NCBI RefSeq assembly: GCF_000002075.1
Contig: NW_004797731.1
Coordinates: 134,533-198,532 of the forward strand
Direction of reading: 5' to 3'
Source of the DNA: Aplysia californica
Lineage: Eukaryota; Mollusca; Gastropoda; Aplysiida; Aplysiidae
Length of the DNA: 64,000 nt
Both the position numbers and the translations under genes were made by a program. Numbering within the stretch: the first letter of the stretch is position 1; every line of letters begins with the position of its first letter. Positions 1-11,400 of the stretch are shown piece after piece. Below the pieces are notes generated by a model. The model did no database searches and was not told where the DNA came from. It saw nothing but the letters and a program-made list of their open reading frames with translations.

Positions 1-239
1 GGGGGGGGGACTATCAATCAGGTGACGATGGGAAATTATCCTAGTGTGCCCGGAGCTTACAAATTCAAGACACAGAAGACGATAACTAAACTGACCACGT
101 GAGAGCGTTCGTTTCGCCACGGTTGGCGAAAAAAAAAAATAGGAGAAAAAGCGGTTGTTACACGATTATTTGTAATAATATACATGTAGTTTACTTTCTC
201 AGAGCATGTCTATCTTTCCCTCGATCCTGGTACGTTTGT

Positions 240-399
240 TTTAGTGTGTTTTACGGCACAGTAAGGTCATATAAGTGCCGGAGATTAGAGGTGTTGCAAG
301 AGAGTAATAAACACCAAAAAAGGAGGGGAGATAAAGACGATAGAATGTTTGATAGGAAAGAAGTAACAAACCACACCAGAGCACCCGCCAACCACCCAC
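240..399 (-). repeat. SINE X copy
   Basis: Starts within the tail (GTTTTACGGCACAGTAAGG) and ends CCAACCACCCA. The family is about 177 bp and its sense strand is minus here, with the tail at low coordinates. Confidence 0.8.
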
Positions 400-576
400 G
401 ATCCTGGTATGTTTATCAATTAATGGACTATTATGTAATGGTTGAGAATATTCTGTACCCCTGTTGACGCAGTTTTGATCACCTCCACCTTGCCTGTCAA
501 GCAAGGCTTAACTGGAAAAATTAAGAATCGAGGGAGATGCGACATTTGCATCATCCCAGCATACAGACTGAGGAGA

Positions 577-757
577 TCACAGTCGAACCTGCTCCCCCGA
601 TCACCTGACTTGCACAGACGCCCCCCCCCCCTTCTTGCTTAAAAAATTAAATTATTATACGTGTATTTTGACATTGTCCAAGTGGACCACCTGTTTACTA
701 TAACCACTTTTCTCCTCCTCAATGGGTGGTGTTGCCGTGGCCAGTTTCGACTGTACT
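577..757. repeat. Pogo-like palindromic MITE
   Basis: Left end ACAGTCGAACCTGCTCC and right end CAGTTTCGACTGTA form imperfect inverted ends around an AT-rich centre with CATTGTCCAAGTGGACCACC. A C10 run interrupts it. Confidence 0.65.
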
Positions 758-843
758 CGATAAAAATTAAAATAGATTTCCCGGGGAATCGATGAACACA
801 CGTCTTTCGCGTGCATTGTAAAAGACACTTTTTGTTTTGTTTT

Positions 844-930
844 TGGTAAGTGTTTTACGGTGCTCGCAACTGCATAAGGTCATATTCGCGCGCGGGACAC
901 ATCTAATATTTTCAGTTGGTAGGAAATTTT
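844..930 (-). repeat. LINE 3'-end fragment
   Basis: GTTTTACGGTGCTCGCAACTGCATAAGGTCATAT followed by GGGACACA resembles the end of the LINE at 14745-16136, which continues CGAAACACAAGTTGG. It could instead be a diverged SINE X tail. Confidence 0.5.
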
Positions 931-1245
931 GAATTTTGCCCGGGTGGCGGCCGAATCCTACTCTTATCAATTTTAGACCACCAAGGGATCTTTAACGTGC
1001 GCAACTTGCACATGGCCCTCCGAGATTTTTCGGTCTTGTCCAAGAAGGTTAGATGCAGATCTTTCCTACCAGTAGGTCAGGGGTGTGGCTGAAAGACAGC
1101 AGTAAGAAGGAGCCAAGGAGTAGCAGTAGAAAGGCAACAGGAAGAGTCAGGAGCCCAGAGGAAGGGGGGCAAAGGAGGTGAGGGGGTGGGGGCAGAAAGA
1201 GGAGACGAAAGCAGGCGACAGAACATTGCTAGAGAACAGGAATGG

Positions 1246-1375
1246 AGGTGAAAGGAGACCATTTTAGAGAAGAAAATTTTTCGGTCGCTACCCGGATTCG
1301 AACACGGGACCTTTGAATGAGAGGCCAACACCTTAACCTCCAGGTCACGAGAGCCCCCTAACCAGAGCCCCCTAA
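1246..1375 (-). repeat. tRNA-derived SINE fragment
   Basis: The minus strand reads GACCTGGAGGTTAAGGTG and then GTGTTCGAATCCGGG, a good polymerase III B-box/T-arm. The acceptor arms do not pair, so this is a SINE head and not a tRNA gene. Confidence 0.65.
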
Positions 1376-1494
1376 AAGAGACTAACCAGAAAACCACGAA
1401 CGTCAGTTAGGTCAGTTAAATCGTGAAATTTTATTGTAAATTAAAAGTCAGAAGGTGCTCGGGAAATAATAGATACAATGTATTTTTATGGTTT

Positions 1495-2065
1495 TTGTCA
1501 ATTCAAAGTGCAGGTATTCTAAAGCGTATTATGTTGGTAAAGGAGTATTCTTTTACTTCCCCTCCCGTCTCACACTCAGCGACTAGATCTAGATGTCCAT
1601 TTTCTACAACACATTGATGCGTTAAACACGAATTTCCGTTGCAAATTAATACTTTTTGAAATATTTGATGGTTTTCAATCGCACTTTATCACACTTGGCC
1701 AAATAATTTCCGGGCTTTACACCAATTGGCCCCCCCCCCCCCCCCCCAATTCCCCCAATAATCCCCCAAGCGAAAAAAAATCTGGGGGGGGGGGGGGGTT
1801 ACAGGGCTTTTTATTTTTACCCATAATTTGATGTTTTGCAGTTAGGTTTGAAATTTTCTTGAAAATACTTGATTTGCAACAGTTTTAGTGGCTATATATG
1901 TGTGATCTGCACCGAAAAAATACTGCAGTTTGACCCCCAAAGCAGTGCATCTGTGTATGGGAGTGAAAGTAAAAGATTATTGGTAAAAGTAAAGTAACCC
2001 TTGTTTTTTGACAATTCAAAGTGCAGGTATTCTATAGCTTATGTTGATAAAAGTAAGGTAACCCC
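1495..2065 (+). repeat. Local diverged duplication around a poly-C/poly-G pair
   Basis: CAATTCAAAGTGCAGGTATTCTA occurs at about 1500 and again at about 2010, both followed by related TTATGTTG and TAAAAG sequence. Between them lie an 18-base C run (1730-1747) and a G run near 1785-1798. Confidence 0.6.
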
Positions 2066-3194
2066 CCCTCCCCCTCTCTAGAAATAAGTCAAAGGTTTCT
2101 CCTCACATGCCGTCACAGCGACCCAAAATGTACTTCAGACCCAGGATGTGAGCATCTGGTCGAGTAAGTTCCGAATGGAGGGCTCAAGTTTACTTTTACC
2201 GCTTTATTTTTTTGGGGGGTCATTTTTTGTTATGTTGTCAACACACAAAGTTATCCAAAGACAATGTGAGAAAGAGTGTCAGGGTTAAGGAGAACAGTCT
2301 TCACGCAACAAGCTACAACCACAGACATGAATTATATTATGGTCGCTTTTAAAGACAAGCTGGCAAACCCAGATTTCGGGGGTTTCCAGAAATATGGACC
2401 TTCCCCAAAAGCGGGCATTGCCCTACCTATAGGAGAAGTTTGGTTTTATTGGTGTGTATATTTGTTCGGTTATAGAGAAAACCTCCCTTGTCTTATAAAG
2501 GAGCTGAATACGGATCCAAAAACTTTACCTTCGATTTTCTCAAAACAGCATTTTTCGGGATAGCCCCCTTGTGCTTAAAAAAAGCGACCTTATCCTAAAC
2601 CGTGCACTGTCATGGTCGCTGCTCTTGGCTCAAAGAATAAAAATTAGTTTTAAAAATTTACTGCGTGCGCACCATGGACGGCCCAATCAAAGGCAAAACA
2701 CCACTTAAGACTTTCCCCTGGTATAGTCGACTGCATGCGACACACCCCCCCCCCCTCCTGCCCTTCATCAAATTGGCTCGAAACTGAGTCAAATCGTGCG
2801 CTGCGCTCCATCGTGAAATGGAATGACGTAAACGTACACAATTTAGGATAATAATATTTCAACACGTCAATGGTCACAACTCAAAGGTAAACACACAAAA
2901 ATCCACAAGGGCAAAACAAAAAAATCAACGTGTGTCACGCGCACGCATTATATACAGTTGTATAAGCAAACAACACACAGACACGTGAGACATTGCCTAT
3001 AAAGGTCAAAGGGTCGGGGTCATGTGTCACGTCACGAAGCCGGGTTGTCCATGTGACAGGACGCAAAGAAATCCAGCATGCTGATTTGTCGGGTGATCCT
3101 GCCGTGGAGCTAGGAGTTTTGGGGTGGGGAGAGGGAGAACCAAACAAGCAAACTGGCACGTTAATAATATATACAGTCTACGATCGAGATTTAA

Positions 3195-3434
3195 CCCTAT
3201 CCGTACGTCGTGTTTTACTATCGTATCCATACGACGTGGGGAACTCTGTGCCACCACTTCTAAAGAGGAAGCTTACTGGTTAATCCAATCCGTACACTTT
3301 GCATAGCAGTCTGTCAAAATGATTTTTTTGAGAAATACTCAAAGTTTCAAAGAGATCTTCGTACTAGGAGTACTCTAAAATGTGAAGAATACAACCCCGG
3401 GTGTACAAAATGACCCCAGGGCGTACGGATAGGG
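3195..3434. mobile_element. piggyBac-type MITE with TTAA target sites
   Basis: Terminal inverted repeats CCCTATCCGTACG and CGTACGGATAGGG are perfect and sit directly inside TTAA on both sides (3191-3194 and 3435-3438). The 240-bp element has no ORF. CCC-starting ends with TTAA target duplication are the piggyBac pattern. Confidence 0.85.
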
Positions 3435-3457
3435 TTAAATATAATATTTTTCTAATA

Positions 3458-3505
3458 GCCCCCATCGACACAATTTAGAGCATTCATATTTTAAAAAGCC
3501 GTGAA
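3458..3505 (-). repeat. SINE B distal fragment
   Basis: AGCCCCCATCGACACAATTTAGAGCATT is the tail-side motif of the tRNA-headed SINE B family; body and head are missing. Confidence 0.5.
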
Positions 3506-4053
3506 CGCCCGCAGTCTGTCCGCTTAAAATTTTTCGTTTTGTTTGTTTGTTTCTTAATATACTATCTTTTATATCATCATTAAGACGCTGTACAAGTGGA
3601 GTAGATTGGATCGTGCTGAATGGGACAAGAATCTCATTAGTGTACACCGGCAATAAAACGACTCCCACAACGTTTCGGGCCGTACCCCCCCCCACACACA
3701 CCTTTCACCTTTTTTTCTTCAGCGTCCATAAAATAAAGAAAAAGCGACCACCACATAGGTTTACAAACACGACCAAATACATAAATGACGGAGATAGATT
3801 TAACATCTAACAAAGAAGACATAATCACAACAGCAAACAAGATGGGACAGGTCTATTCACTTTGAGGGGGGGGGGTAGGGGGTGGTAAGAAATCCATGGA
3901 GCCAATAAACAACAAAGGTAGAGAATCTTTTGTCTAAGTACAGAAACATAGAGGGAAAGAAAAAACTAACTGGACCTGCCAGTGTGTCCCTCGAATCCAA
4001 CTAGATCAGACGTAGGTTTACACCAGAGAGAGTTACACTTGAGACTGACATGA

Positions 4054-4075
4054 AACAACAACAACAACAACAACA

Positions 4076-4133
<58 letters not shown>

Positions 4134-4366
4134 TACACCAAATAAAAAAGAGACCTAAGTCGCCCTTTGTGAAACAAAGAACAACAACCCCCAAAACAAC
4201 AACAACAACAACCCCCCCAAAAACCGCTTAAACTTGCACAGATAGAGGTGCCTTTCCCCCTCTCCCAAAGTGGTGCGCTGATTAGTGGAAGCAACAACAA
4301 CAACAACAACCAACAACAACAACAACAACCAACAACAACAGGAGAAAACAACAACAACAACAACAA
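4054..4366. repeat. (CAA)n, (AAT)n and CAA/CCAACAA microsatellite cluster
   Basis: (ACA)n at 4054-4075 passes into about 17 AAT units to 4132, followed by CAA clusters at 4195-4212 and 4291-4366. Long antisense frames here only encode homopolymers such as poly-Ile. Confidence 0.9.
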
Positions 4367-4710
4367 ACACATTGAGTGTAAAGAAAGAGTTGCTGAATGG
4401 AGGATGTTACAACAAGAGGAAAAAGGGGGAAAAGAAAAGAAAAGTAAATACATTATGTTGTGCGTTGTTTTTTTTTGTGTTTTTTTTTTGGGGGGGGGTG
4501 TTTGTTTCTTTAAAAAAAAGTAAAACAATGACAATACTTTCATTCATGTTTTTACTTTCAAATGGTCCAGTTAACATGCTAACATGAGACTACAGCCAGT
4601 TTTCGGGAGAAATTCTCGAAGAATCCACATCCTGGCAGATTTCTCCAAACTATAGTCACGGAGCACCACGCAACAGAAGCAATAACCATCACACATCTAT
4701 AAAGCAAAAC

Positions 4711-4911
4711 TACAGTCAGACCTGCTCTAACGCCCACCTGTCCAAGACAACCACCCGTGGAACCGACCACTTCTATTCCACCTCGCCCCCCCCCCCTTTT
4801 GCATTTTTCTTTCTTAATTATGATGGCACTGTTCAAGAGGACCACCTGTCTAAGGTGACTACATTCTTCCTCGACACTGTATGGTCGTCTTGGACAGGTT
4901 CGGCTTCATAC
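4711..4911. repeat. Pogo-like palindromic MITE
   Basis: Left end TACAGTCAGACCTGCTCTAACGC with an internal CTGTCCAAGACAACCACC; right end GGTCGTCTTGGACAGGTTCGGCTTCATA is its imperfect reverse complement. The centre carries the family's GGACCACCTGTCTAAG. Confidence 0.75.
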
Positions 4912-5648
4912 TATAAATAACAATAGCGGTTGTTCACCTCTAGAACGTTTCGTTATACGGGCGTGGTGACTACACTATGGGGTGAAGAAAAGTAATATGA
5001 ATGAATGTCAACAAAGAAGTACCACCCCCTTCTTCTTCACAGAAAAGCTGTAGTGACACACGTTGACAATATCTACCAAGCAACTACACATAGACGTGTC
5101 CAATGTTAACCCAATTATAGAACCTTTGTAATAGAAAAGGGTGCTCAAAAAAGTGCATACAGACTTTACATGTTAATCAATACAGAGTCCATTAAGTTAC
5201 ATCTGGAAGAGAATATATAGCAAGGGAGTTTTAGGATGGACAATAGTCACAAATAATAAATATTATCTAACTTCATTTGTATAGTGCGAGAGGACACTTG
5301 TCAAGTTGATTTTAAAAAAATGGAATTTCCAGCTCTGTGAAGCCGACTCTATCAACACACGAATATATTAACTCACTGAAGACGCACATTCTGCATATGT
5401 TTGAAGACGTGTTGTTTTGGGTTACTTTAAATAAAAAACAAGACATAACTTCCATATTCATACTGATATTTCAGTTCTTTTTCCTTTATCTGAAACTTAA
5501 ATAGACTGGCAACGATATGCATGCTATCAAAAATTCCAAACTCGTGTTTTTGATTTGTGTATAAAGGTTTGAAATGAGCAACAATGTTTGTCTTTGGTCT
5601 GCTGCTGATCGGGCGTATGTCTGCTACGTCGACAAAGAGTTAAACTGT

Positions 5649-5704
5649 TCATTTGTATTGTGGCAGAGACATTTGTATTGTGGCAGAGACATTTGTATTG
5701 TGTA
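5649..5704. repeat. Short tandem repeat, 20-bp unit
   Basis: The unit GGCAGAGACATTTGTATTGT is present about 2.7 times in perfect register. Confidence 0.85.
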
Positions 5705-6360
5705 TCAACATTGTAACCCTTATTTTAGGAGCTTAGGAGAAAGAAAACAAAACAAACAAAAAACCTCAACAGAAGACAGAAAGGAACTGGTGCACAGGAA
5801 AGTAGCTGTCCTAAATTCGTCCCAGTTCGACTAAATTTGACCATGGCCTTCAAAATCAAACTTGTTTATTATTCAAGGTCTTGATCTGAATCAGTCCTAA
5901 TGTGCCAAAATGGTAGCTTTTGCACCCCCCCCCCCCGACCAAGGCCTCTACTCAATTCGATAGAACCCGATTGGCTGCGTGCAGTGTGCACTATTATTCA
6001 GCAACAGCCTTAGTGCAACTGAGTATAGGCCCTACGCAGAGGACAGTGTTGCACCTTTGTACTTGTACAGAAAGAGCAGTCAAAACTATAGATAGAAGTC
6101 TACTTCTATTCATCATTCAAAATATCTGTACATTCTAAAATGATGTCTGTAGCATGTAAGAAAGAATAGTGAGTTATGTGCTCGGCAAAAGTCTGTTTTC
6201 AAATATAGGAACTGTGCTTTCATTAATGAGAAGAAAAAAAATGTGCGAATAGAAAAAATAAATAGCAAATGACTGTCTATATCACTGGACATCCAGATGA
6301 ACATACAAAGCGTGCATACATTTTTCGAGGGGCCACCCAGTTGAAAGAAAAATCTTATTT

Positions 6361-6685
6361 CAGGGGTCTCAAACTCAAATTACCTGTGGGCCACTGGAGG
6401 TAGAGTCTGTGTGAGCCTGGACCGCATTAGGTAGTCAATGAGAAAAGGTTTCAAGTATTTTTTTCTTTAAAAAACTATCTTATCTTCTCAATCTTTTCCA
6501 ATAGCAGTTCAAAACAAGAATGATTTTTCAGAACATCAGCTTCTAGAAAACGAAATAAAAAGCAAGGTGCTTGTGAGAAAAATGTGATGGCCAAATTAAG
6601 ATTTAACTTTGATATCAAGTAGGGGGCGCAAAATATCTTTCTGCGGGCCTCAATTGATCCGCAGGCTTCAAGTTTGAGATCCCTA
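6361..6685. mobile_element. Non-autonomous hAT element
   Basis: CAGGGGTCTCAAACTC at the left and GTTTGAGATCCCTA at the right are imperfect inverted ends. The 8-bp target duplication TCTTATTT flanks it at 6353-6360 and 6686-6693. The GTGGGCC and GGGCCTC subterminal motifs are typical of Charlie-like hAT elements. No ORF. Confidence 0.9.
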
Positions 6686-6866
6686 TCTTATTTGAACACA
6701 TTAATTATCTACAACAAAACTCCCAACTAGCAGCAATCGTAGCATTACCTGACACTACAAGAAGCTCATAAAAGAGTAAATCTATGAAATATTGAACAGA
6801 TATATATATACGAGAAACAACAAAGGCAGACGCTGTGGCTACCTGCAGGGAGGTCTGCGATCTTAC

Positions 6867-6900
6867 CTTGTCGATTCGTCTTCAAATCCAAAAGCACTAC
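6867..6900 (-). CDS. Weak candidate 34-nt DOCK exon
   Basis: It has a CTCTAG acceptor and a strong ACAAG|GTAAGA donor. In phase 0 after exon 28 it would read VVLLDLKTNRQ plus one base. There is no homology support, and short sequences with both signals arise by chance in introns of this size. Confidence 0.2.
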
Positions 6901-8317
6901 CTAGAGACACATGGTCATAGCCAGGCGGGAACAGAGGATTTTAGCAAAGGGAAAAATAATCAAACCAGGAAAGAAACACAGGCAAGATAACATAACTTTT
7001 TGATGACAGAGTCATTGGGAACGAAGTCACCAAGTTCCCCTCCATCTTGACAATCTGAACCTGCTACTCCCCCCCTCCTAACTACCGTTCACAAGTTCTC
7101 TCCAACTTGACTATCGAAAATACCCCCCGCCCCCACCACTCTCAACTTAGAAGCCTACAAATTCTTCTTATCTTAACAGCAGTACTTAAAAAATGAGCAA
7201 AATACTATTATATACCAAAAAATGAGACCAAAACCATCCTTTGTGAAACAAAAAAAAAAGGAGCATATCATACTTCAGGGATTCTAAAAATGTCTGAAAA
7301 GTGATACCCGTAAAAACATGTCTGGAAAATATTCATGAAGATAGTGTAAGTGTAAGCAATTTAAAAAGCTGTCACAAAATAACCACAATGACATGCAATA
7401 ATCGCAGTCGCAACAAGTGCTGTCACTATGACAAGAAACTGAAACAGCAGACACGACTTACTTAGAGGTGACCGGTGAACTTAAAGTACAAAACAGGCCA
7501 AAAAGACCAAATAAACACACACAGAGTCAAAGAAGTAATTCTGTCATCTACTCTTACACATGCATAGCTTAAAAAAAAAAAGTAACGAGTACATGAATAT
7601 ATAAAACTAAACTTGGTAAACAATTTCCTTTCTAGCACTGCTCCCCCCCCCCCCCCTAAAATTTTTCTCTCTCCTTCTGTGACGAATCCGCTTCCAAGAA
7701 ACTTGTAACTGAATATTTGACATACAACCCCCCCCCCAACCTGTCTTAACAATACTTTTACAATTGAACTCTCTCCTCTGAAAAACTGATCTAAATAAAT
7801 TCTTTTCAAATTTAAAAAAAAAAGATAAAAAAAGAACATAAACTAAAGCACAAAGCACACATATATATTTGCAAAATTTATTTGAAACATTCCTCAGACC
7901 TCATTCCAAAAGAAAAATTCTCACTCTCTTTGTTTTGGTCTCTCCCTCTGTTTCTTACAACACTTCTCCCTTGTTTTACTTAGTCACTTCTGATAAATCC
8001 TACACCCTGATGTATTGAGTAACCTTACCATACAAAAATAATTATTTTGGTCAGTTATGTAACTCTGCTTGAAACCATAAGTCTTTACTCTTGCCCTCTA
8101 CTTTTAAATATGAAAATTATTTTCCGTCTTTTTAATTACTTTTTTAATAATTACCAGGACTTAAAAAGAACAAAGCGACTAGTGAAAAGAACAGAAGATG
8201 CTGCTGATCCACAAAAGAGCTAACATCTCTGCTCCATGGTCAAGATGGGACACTTATTTCGAAAGAGAAAAGTTTTTAAAAAACTAACCAAACAAACAAA
8301 AGACAAAAAAGTCTTAC

Positions 8318-8456
8318 TTTTTCTCCCAGTAAGATGGAGAGTCTCTCGGCAATCTCCATGAAGCCTTGCTTGAGTGACTCGTGGTACTCCTTCTGCTCCG
8401 TGGTGATCAGCTTAGCGTTCAGATCCAGGGCGTCCTTACAAGTAGTCACAAACTCT
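8318..8456 (-). CDS. DOCK exon 28, end of DHR-2 (residues 1129-1175)
   Basis: After the split Arg it reads [20 protein letters not shown] and ends RLSILLGEK, matching DOCK10 [20 protein letters not shown]. It ends in phase 0 at GAAAAA|GTAAGA, so at least one further exon with the stop is required. Confidence 0.94.
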
Positions 8457-11400
8457 CTGATATGTGCAGAAGATAAGACGAAAGAAGGTTAGAGTTTAGT
8501 CGGACTTGTCCAAGATGACCACCCATCGTCGAAGAAAAAAAGAGGTTATTTTATAGGCCCTACAGGTGGTACATAAGAAAGTCAGAGTACAGTCGAATCT
8601 GTCCAAGACAACCATCCACTGTTGGTCAACTTAGAGAGGTGGTCCTCTTGGGTACTGTCATTATGTCATTCCAAAGTATAAAAACAACACCCCTCCAAAA
8701 AACCCCCAAAACAACAACAACAAACAAATAAAAACAAATGGGGGGGTAGTGGGAAATGGTCCTTTGTACAGGGGATTGTCTTCGACAGGTGGTCATTTGA
8801 GCAGGTTCAACTGTATTTGAATTGTGTTAAACAGATAGCCTTCTTAAACAGTGTCATTATAACTAAGAAAACAGAGAAAACACGCGGAGTTGGGATGAGG
8901 TCATTTGTACAGGTGGCCATTACAGAAGGTTTGACTGTATTTGTTTAAAGGCACAATCAACACAATATTGCCAATTAAGTGTCAATGAGACAAGGACAAC
9001 TCTATTGATCTCATGCTGCATCAGCAGCAGAGTTCTAGTTACAGCGAGGGTTGGGGGCACGGAAGTCAGCTCCCTGTCGCTACTCTGGCAGGGCTGACTT
9101 AATTTTTGGTACTTTTCAACTTCAAGTTTTAGGTGTATTTATGTAATTATGGTAATTATCATATCATGCACCCAAAGCATTCATTTCTGCTCTCGAAACT
9201 CAAAAAAGAACGGACATTGTAACGTGTCTGGTTATTCTGTTAGAAACGCTGGTCGCCAGTGCTAAATTGTGACATTTTTGGGACAAGTATAAATGAAAAA
9301 AAAAAAAGTATTAAAAAAAATGGCTTGACAAAAATCGTCGACTTTTGGAACATGAACAACATAACATTGATGGATATACCCAGTAAAGATTGTATCTGCA
9401 CAGATGATAGAAAGCTGTAATTTTGCAATTTTATCCGTCTGGCCAACAATTCGCAAAGAAGTAATGCCTTCACATACAACTTTAAGTGTCAAATACAATT
9501 GTGAATATCCGTACATTTTCTTGAAAGTTTATAAAATTTACGCTGTGATCTTTCTTCGAAGAAGTACAAATCGATTTTATTGCCAGAATACATCAACAAC
9601 AAAACATATGAACAGTATCTGTTACACTCCAGAAATTCCTTATTTTTCAAAGCTTAGTCTAGGTTTTGTAAGTTGACTGAAGAACAGGGGTAACTTGTAG
9701 AAACTGGATTTGTTTTCAGAATAATTTATAGCTTTGCAATGACACTGAATCAGCATCAGACTTTTGCAGCTAATGTTTCCGTTTCTATGACTATTTGCAA
9801 AAACTGACAATGTTCTGATTTCTTAACATTCATAAGTGCCCGTGCACATTTCAGACACAATAACTAAGAATGAATATTGAATGTATTAGCTGTCACAATT
9901 TATAATCCTACAAGAAGTTTATTTCTACTTATGCATTTACACAGCTTGTGTGTTTTTGAAAAATTGCATATCTTTTTAGTAGTAGGCAGGCTGCCACAGA
10001 CACAGCATACTTTATGAACAAATGCAGAGTACCTTCCTCTTGTTTATCTAATGGTAAAGCAAAAGCCAATGCTGGGTGTATTTTGTCAAAAAATACAGAT
10101 GCCTATCTTTTTGATCTGATAACCTGATTAGTTTTATCTGCGCACATTTAAGATTTCTCATGGTAAAAAACATGATATTCGTAGTCAGTTTAAGAGAAAA
10201 CAGATTTTGGAGAGATCTATCGAGCTGTTTCTAAATAAATAATCTTTTATTCATAAGTATGTAACTAAAAATAGGACAAATTGGGTATTCTACAAACATA
10301 TGTCTAGAACGAAAACTAAGGCACAGAAATTAATAATTCCAACCCAGAATAAATCTCAAGACACTGAGCTTTTAGTACATCAGCGTTTTTGGTTTGCTGT
10401 GTTGGAGGGGGAATAAGTTATATCGTTTCAAAAGTTGAGAAAAATGTGAACTTCCTAACAGACATCGGTAAATCCCTTCAGGGCTTTTAACCCCCTGACC
10501 CCGAGCAGGGGAGTTCCATCGGGCTGCTGAGTCACACTAATTTAAAGACATAGAATCAGGAGAAAAGTGACGCCGTAATCCGCACACAAAACTCAGTTCT
10601 ACAAAGACAAGAAAGCAATAGTACAGAACATAACAAAAGAGAATAAAAAACTGACATCCAAATTAAAAATTCATATACATGCATAAGTTATTTTAAAAAA
10701 CTATGGACACATACCCAAAATTTCCCCAAAATAAAAAGTTCTTTTCTTCTTTATTTCTCTTTGACACAAACTCACACAGCAAACAAGGACTCACCTGAAC
10801 ACAGCCTTCAGGCGATCGCTCTGATCAATGGGGTACTTAGAAATCTTCTCTGGGTTCAGAAAAGCTTCAGCATATGCCAGGGGCCCTGCGTTTACCTGTA
10901 TACAAAACAAACTTCTTTATCCACTTCGTTATACAAAACACACTTCTTTATACAAAACATACTTCTTTATCCACAGTGCAATACAAAACATACTTCTTTA
11001 TCCACAGTGCTATGCAATACATACTTCTTTACCTACTCCTTTGTAAAAAACATACTTCTTTATCCATACTGCTTTACAAAACACTTCTTTAGCCATGCTG
11101 CTGTACAAAATATACTACTTTATCCACAACATATTTAAACCCAAAACAAATCTTCCTAAATATAAAAATTGATTAAAAGAAATAAACAGACCCAAAATAA
11201 ATGTTCCGAAATACAGAAACTAATTAAACATTTCTAGAAATCCAAAAAAAAAAAAAAAAAGAAGAAAATCTTCAAAAACATACAAACAGATTTTTTTAAA
11301 GAAAGTCAAAATAAATGTTCCAAAATATATAAACACAAAAAATCCAAAAACAAACCCAAAAATTAATTTTCAAAATTATTCTAAAAAATACAAACCCAAA

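Larger units (their letters stand above)
1..8317. other. Downstream intron or 3' flank, no firm gene
   Basis: No convincing exon with the DOCK C-terminus or stop was found here. The stretch holds SINE fragments, a piggyBac-type MITE, a hAT MITE, pogo-like palindromes, (CAA)n/(AAT)n microsatellites and many poly-C/poly-G runs. Open frames in this stretch look like low-complexity or repeat translations. Confidence 0.6.
8457..10794 (-). other. Intron 27
   Basis: Apart from the pogo-like pieces, this 2.3-kb intron is AT-rich unique sequence with no recognised gene. A short imperfect hairpin (GTCAGCTCCCTG / CAGGGCTGAC) lies near 9067-9100. Confidence 0.7.

Noticed and set aside
1246-1375. Functional tRNA gene on the minus strand
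   Set aside because: Only the T arm and B box are sound; the acceptor and anticodon stems do not pair.
4001-4543. 180-aa frame rich in Leu, Cys and Ile as a membrane protein
   Set aside because: It is the translation of (CAA)n and (AAT)n microsatellites.
6960-7100. Minus-strand frame VQIVKMEGNLVTSF ending in a stop as the DOCK last exon
   Set aside because: The sequence before its possible acceptor is purine-rich, with no pyrimidine tract, and the peptide has no family likeness.
9060-9105. GTCAGCTCCCTG / CAGGGCTGAC hairpin as a regulatory RNA
   Set aside because: A short imperfect stem in an intron with no conservation or context; chance is likely.
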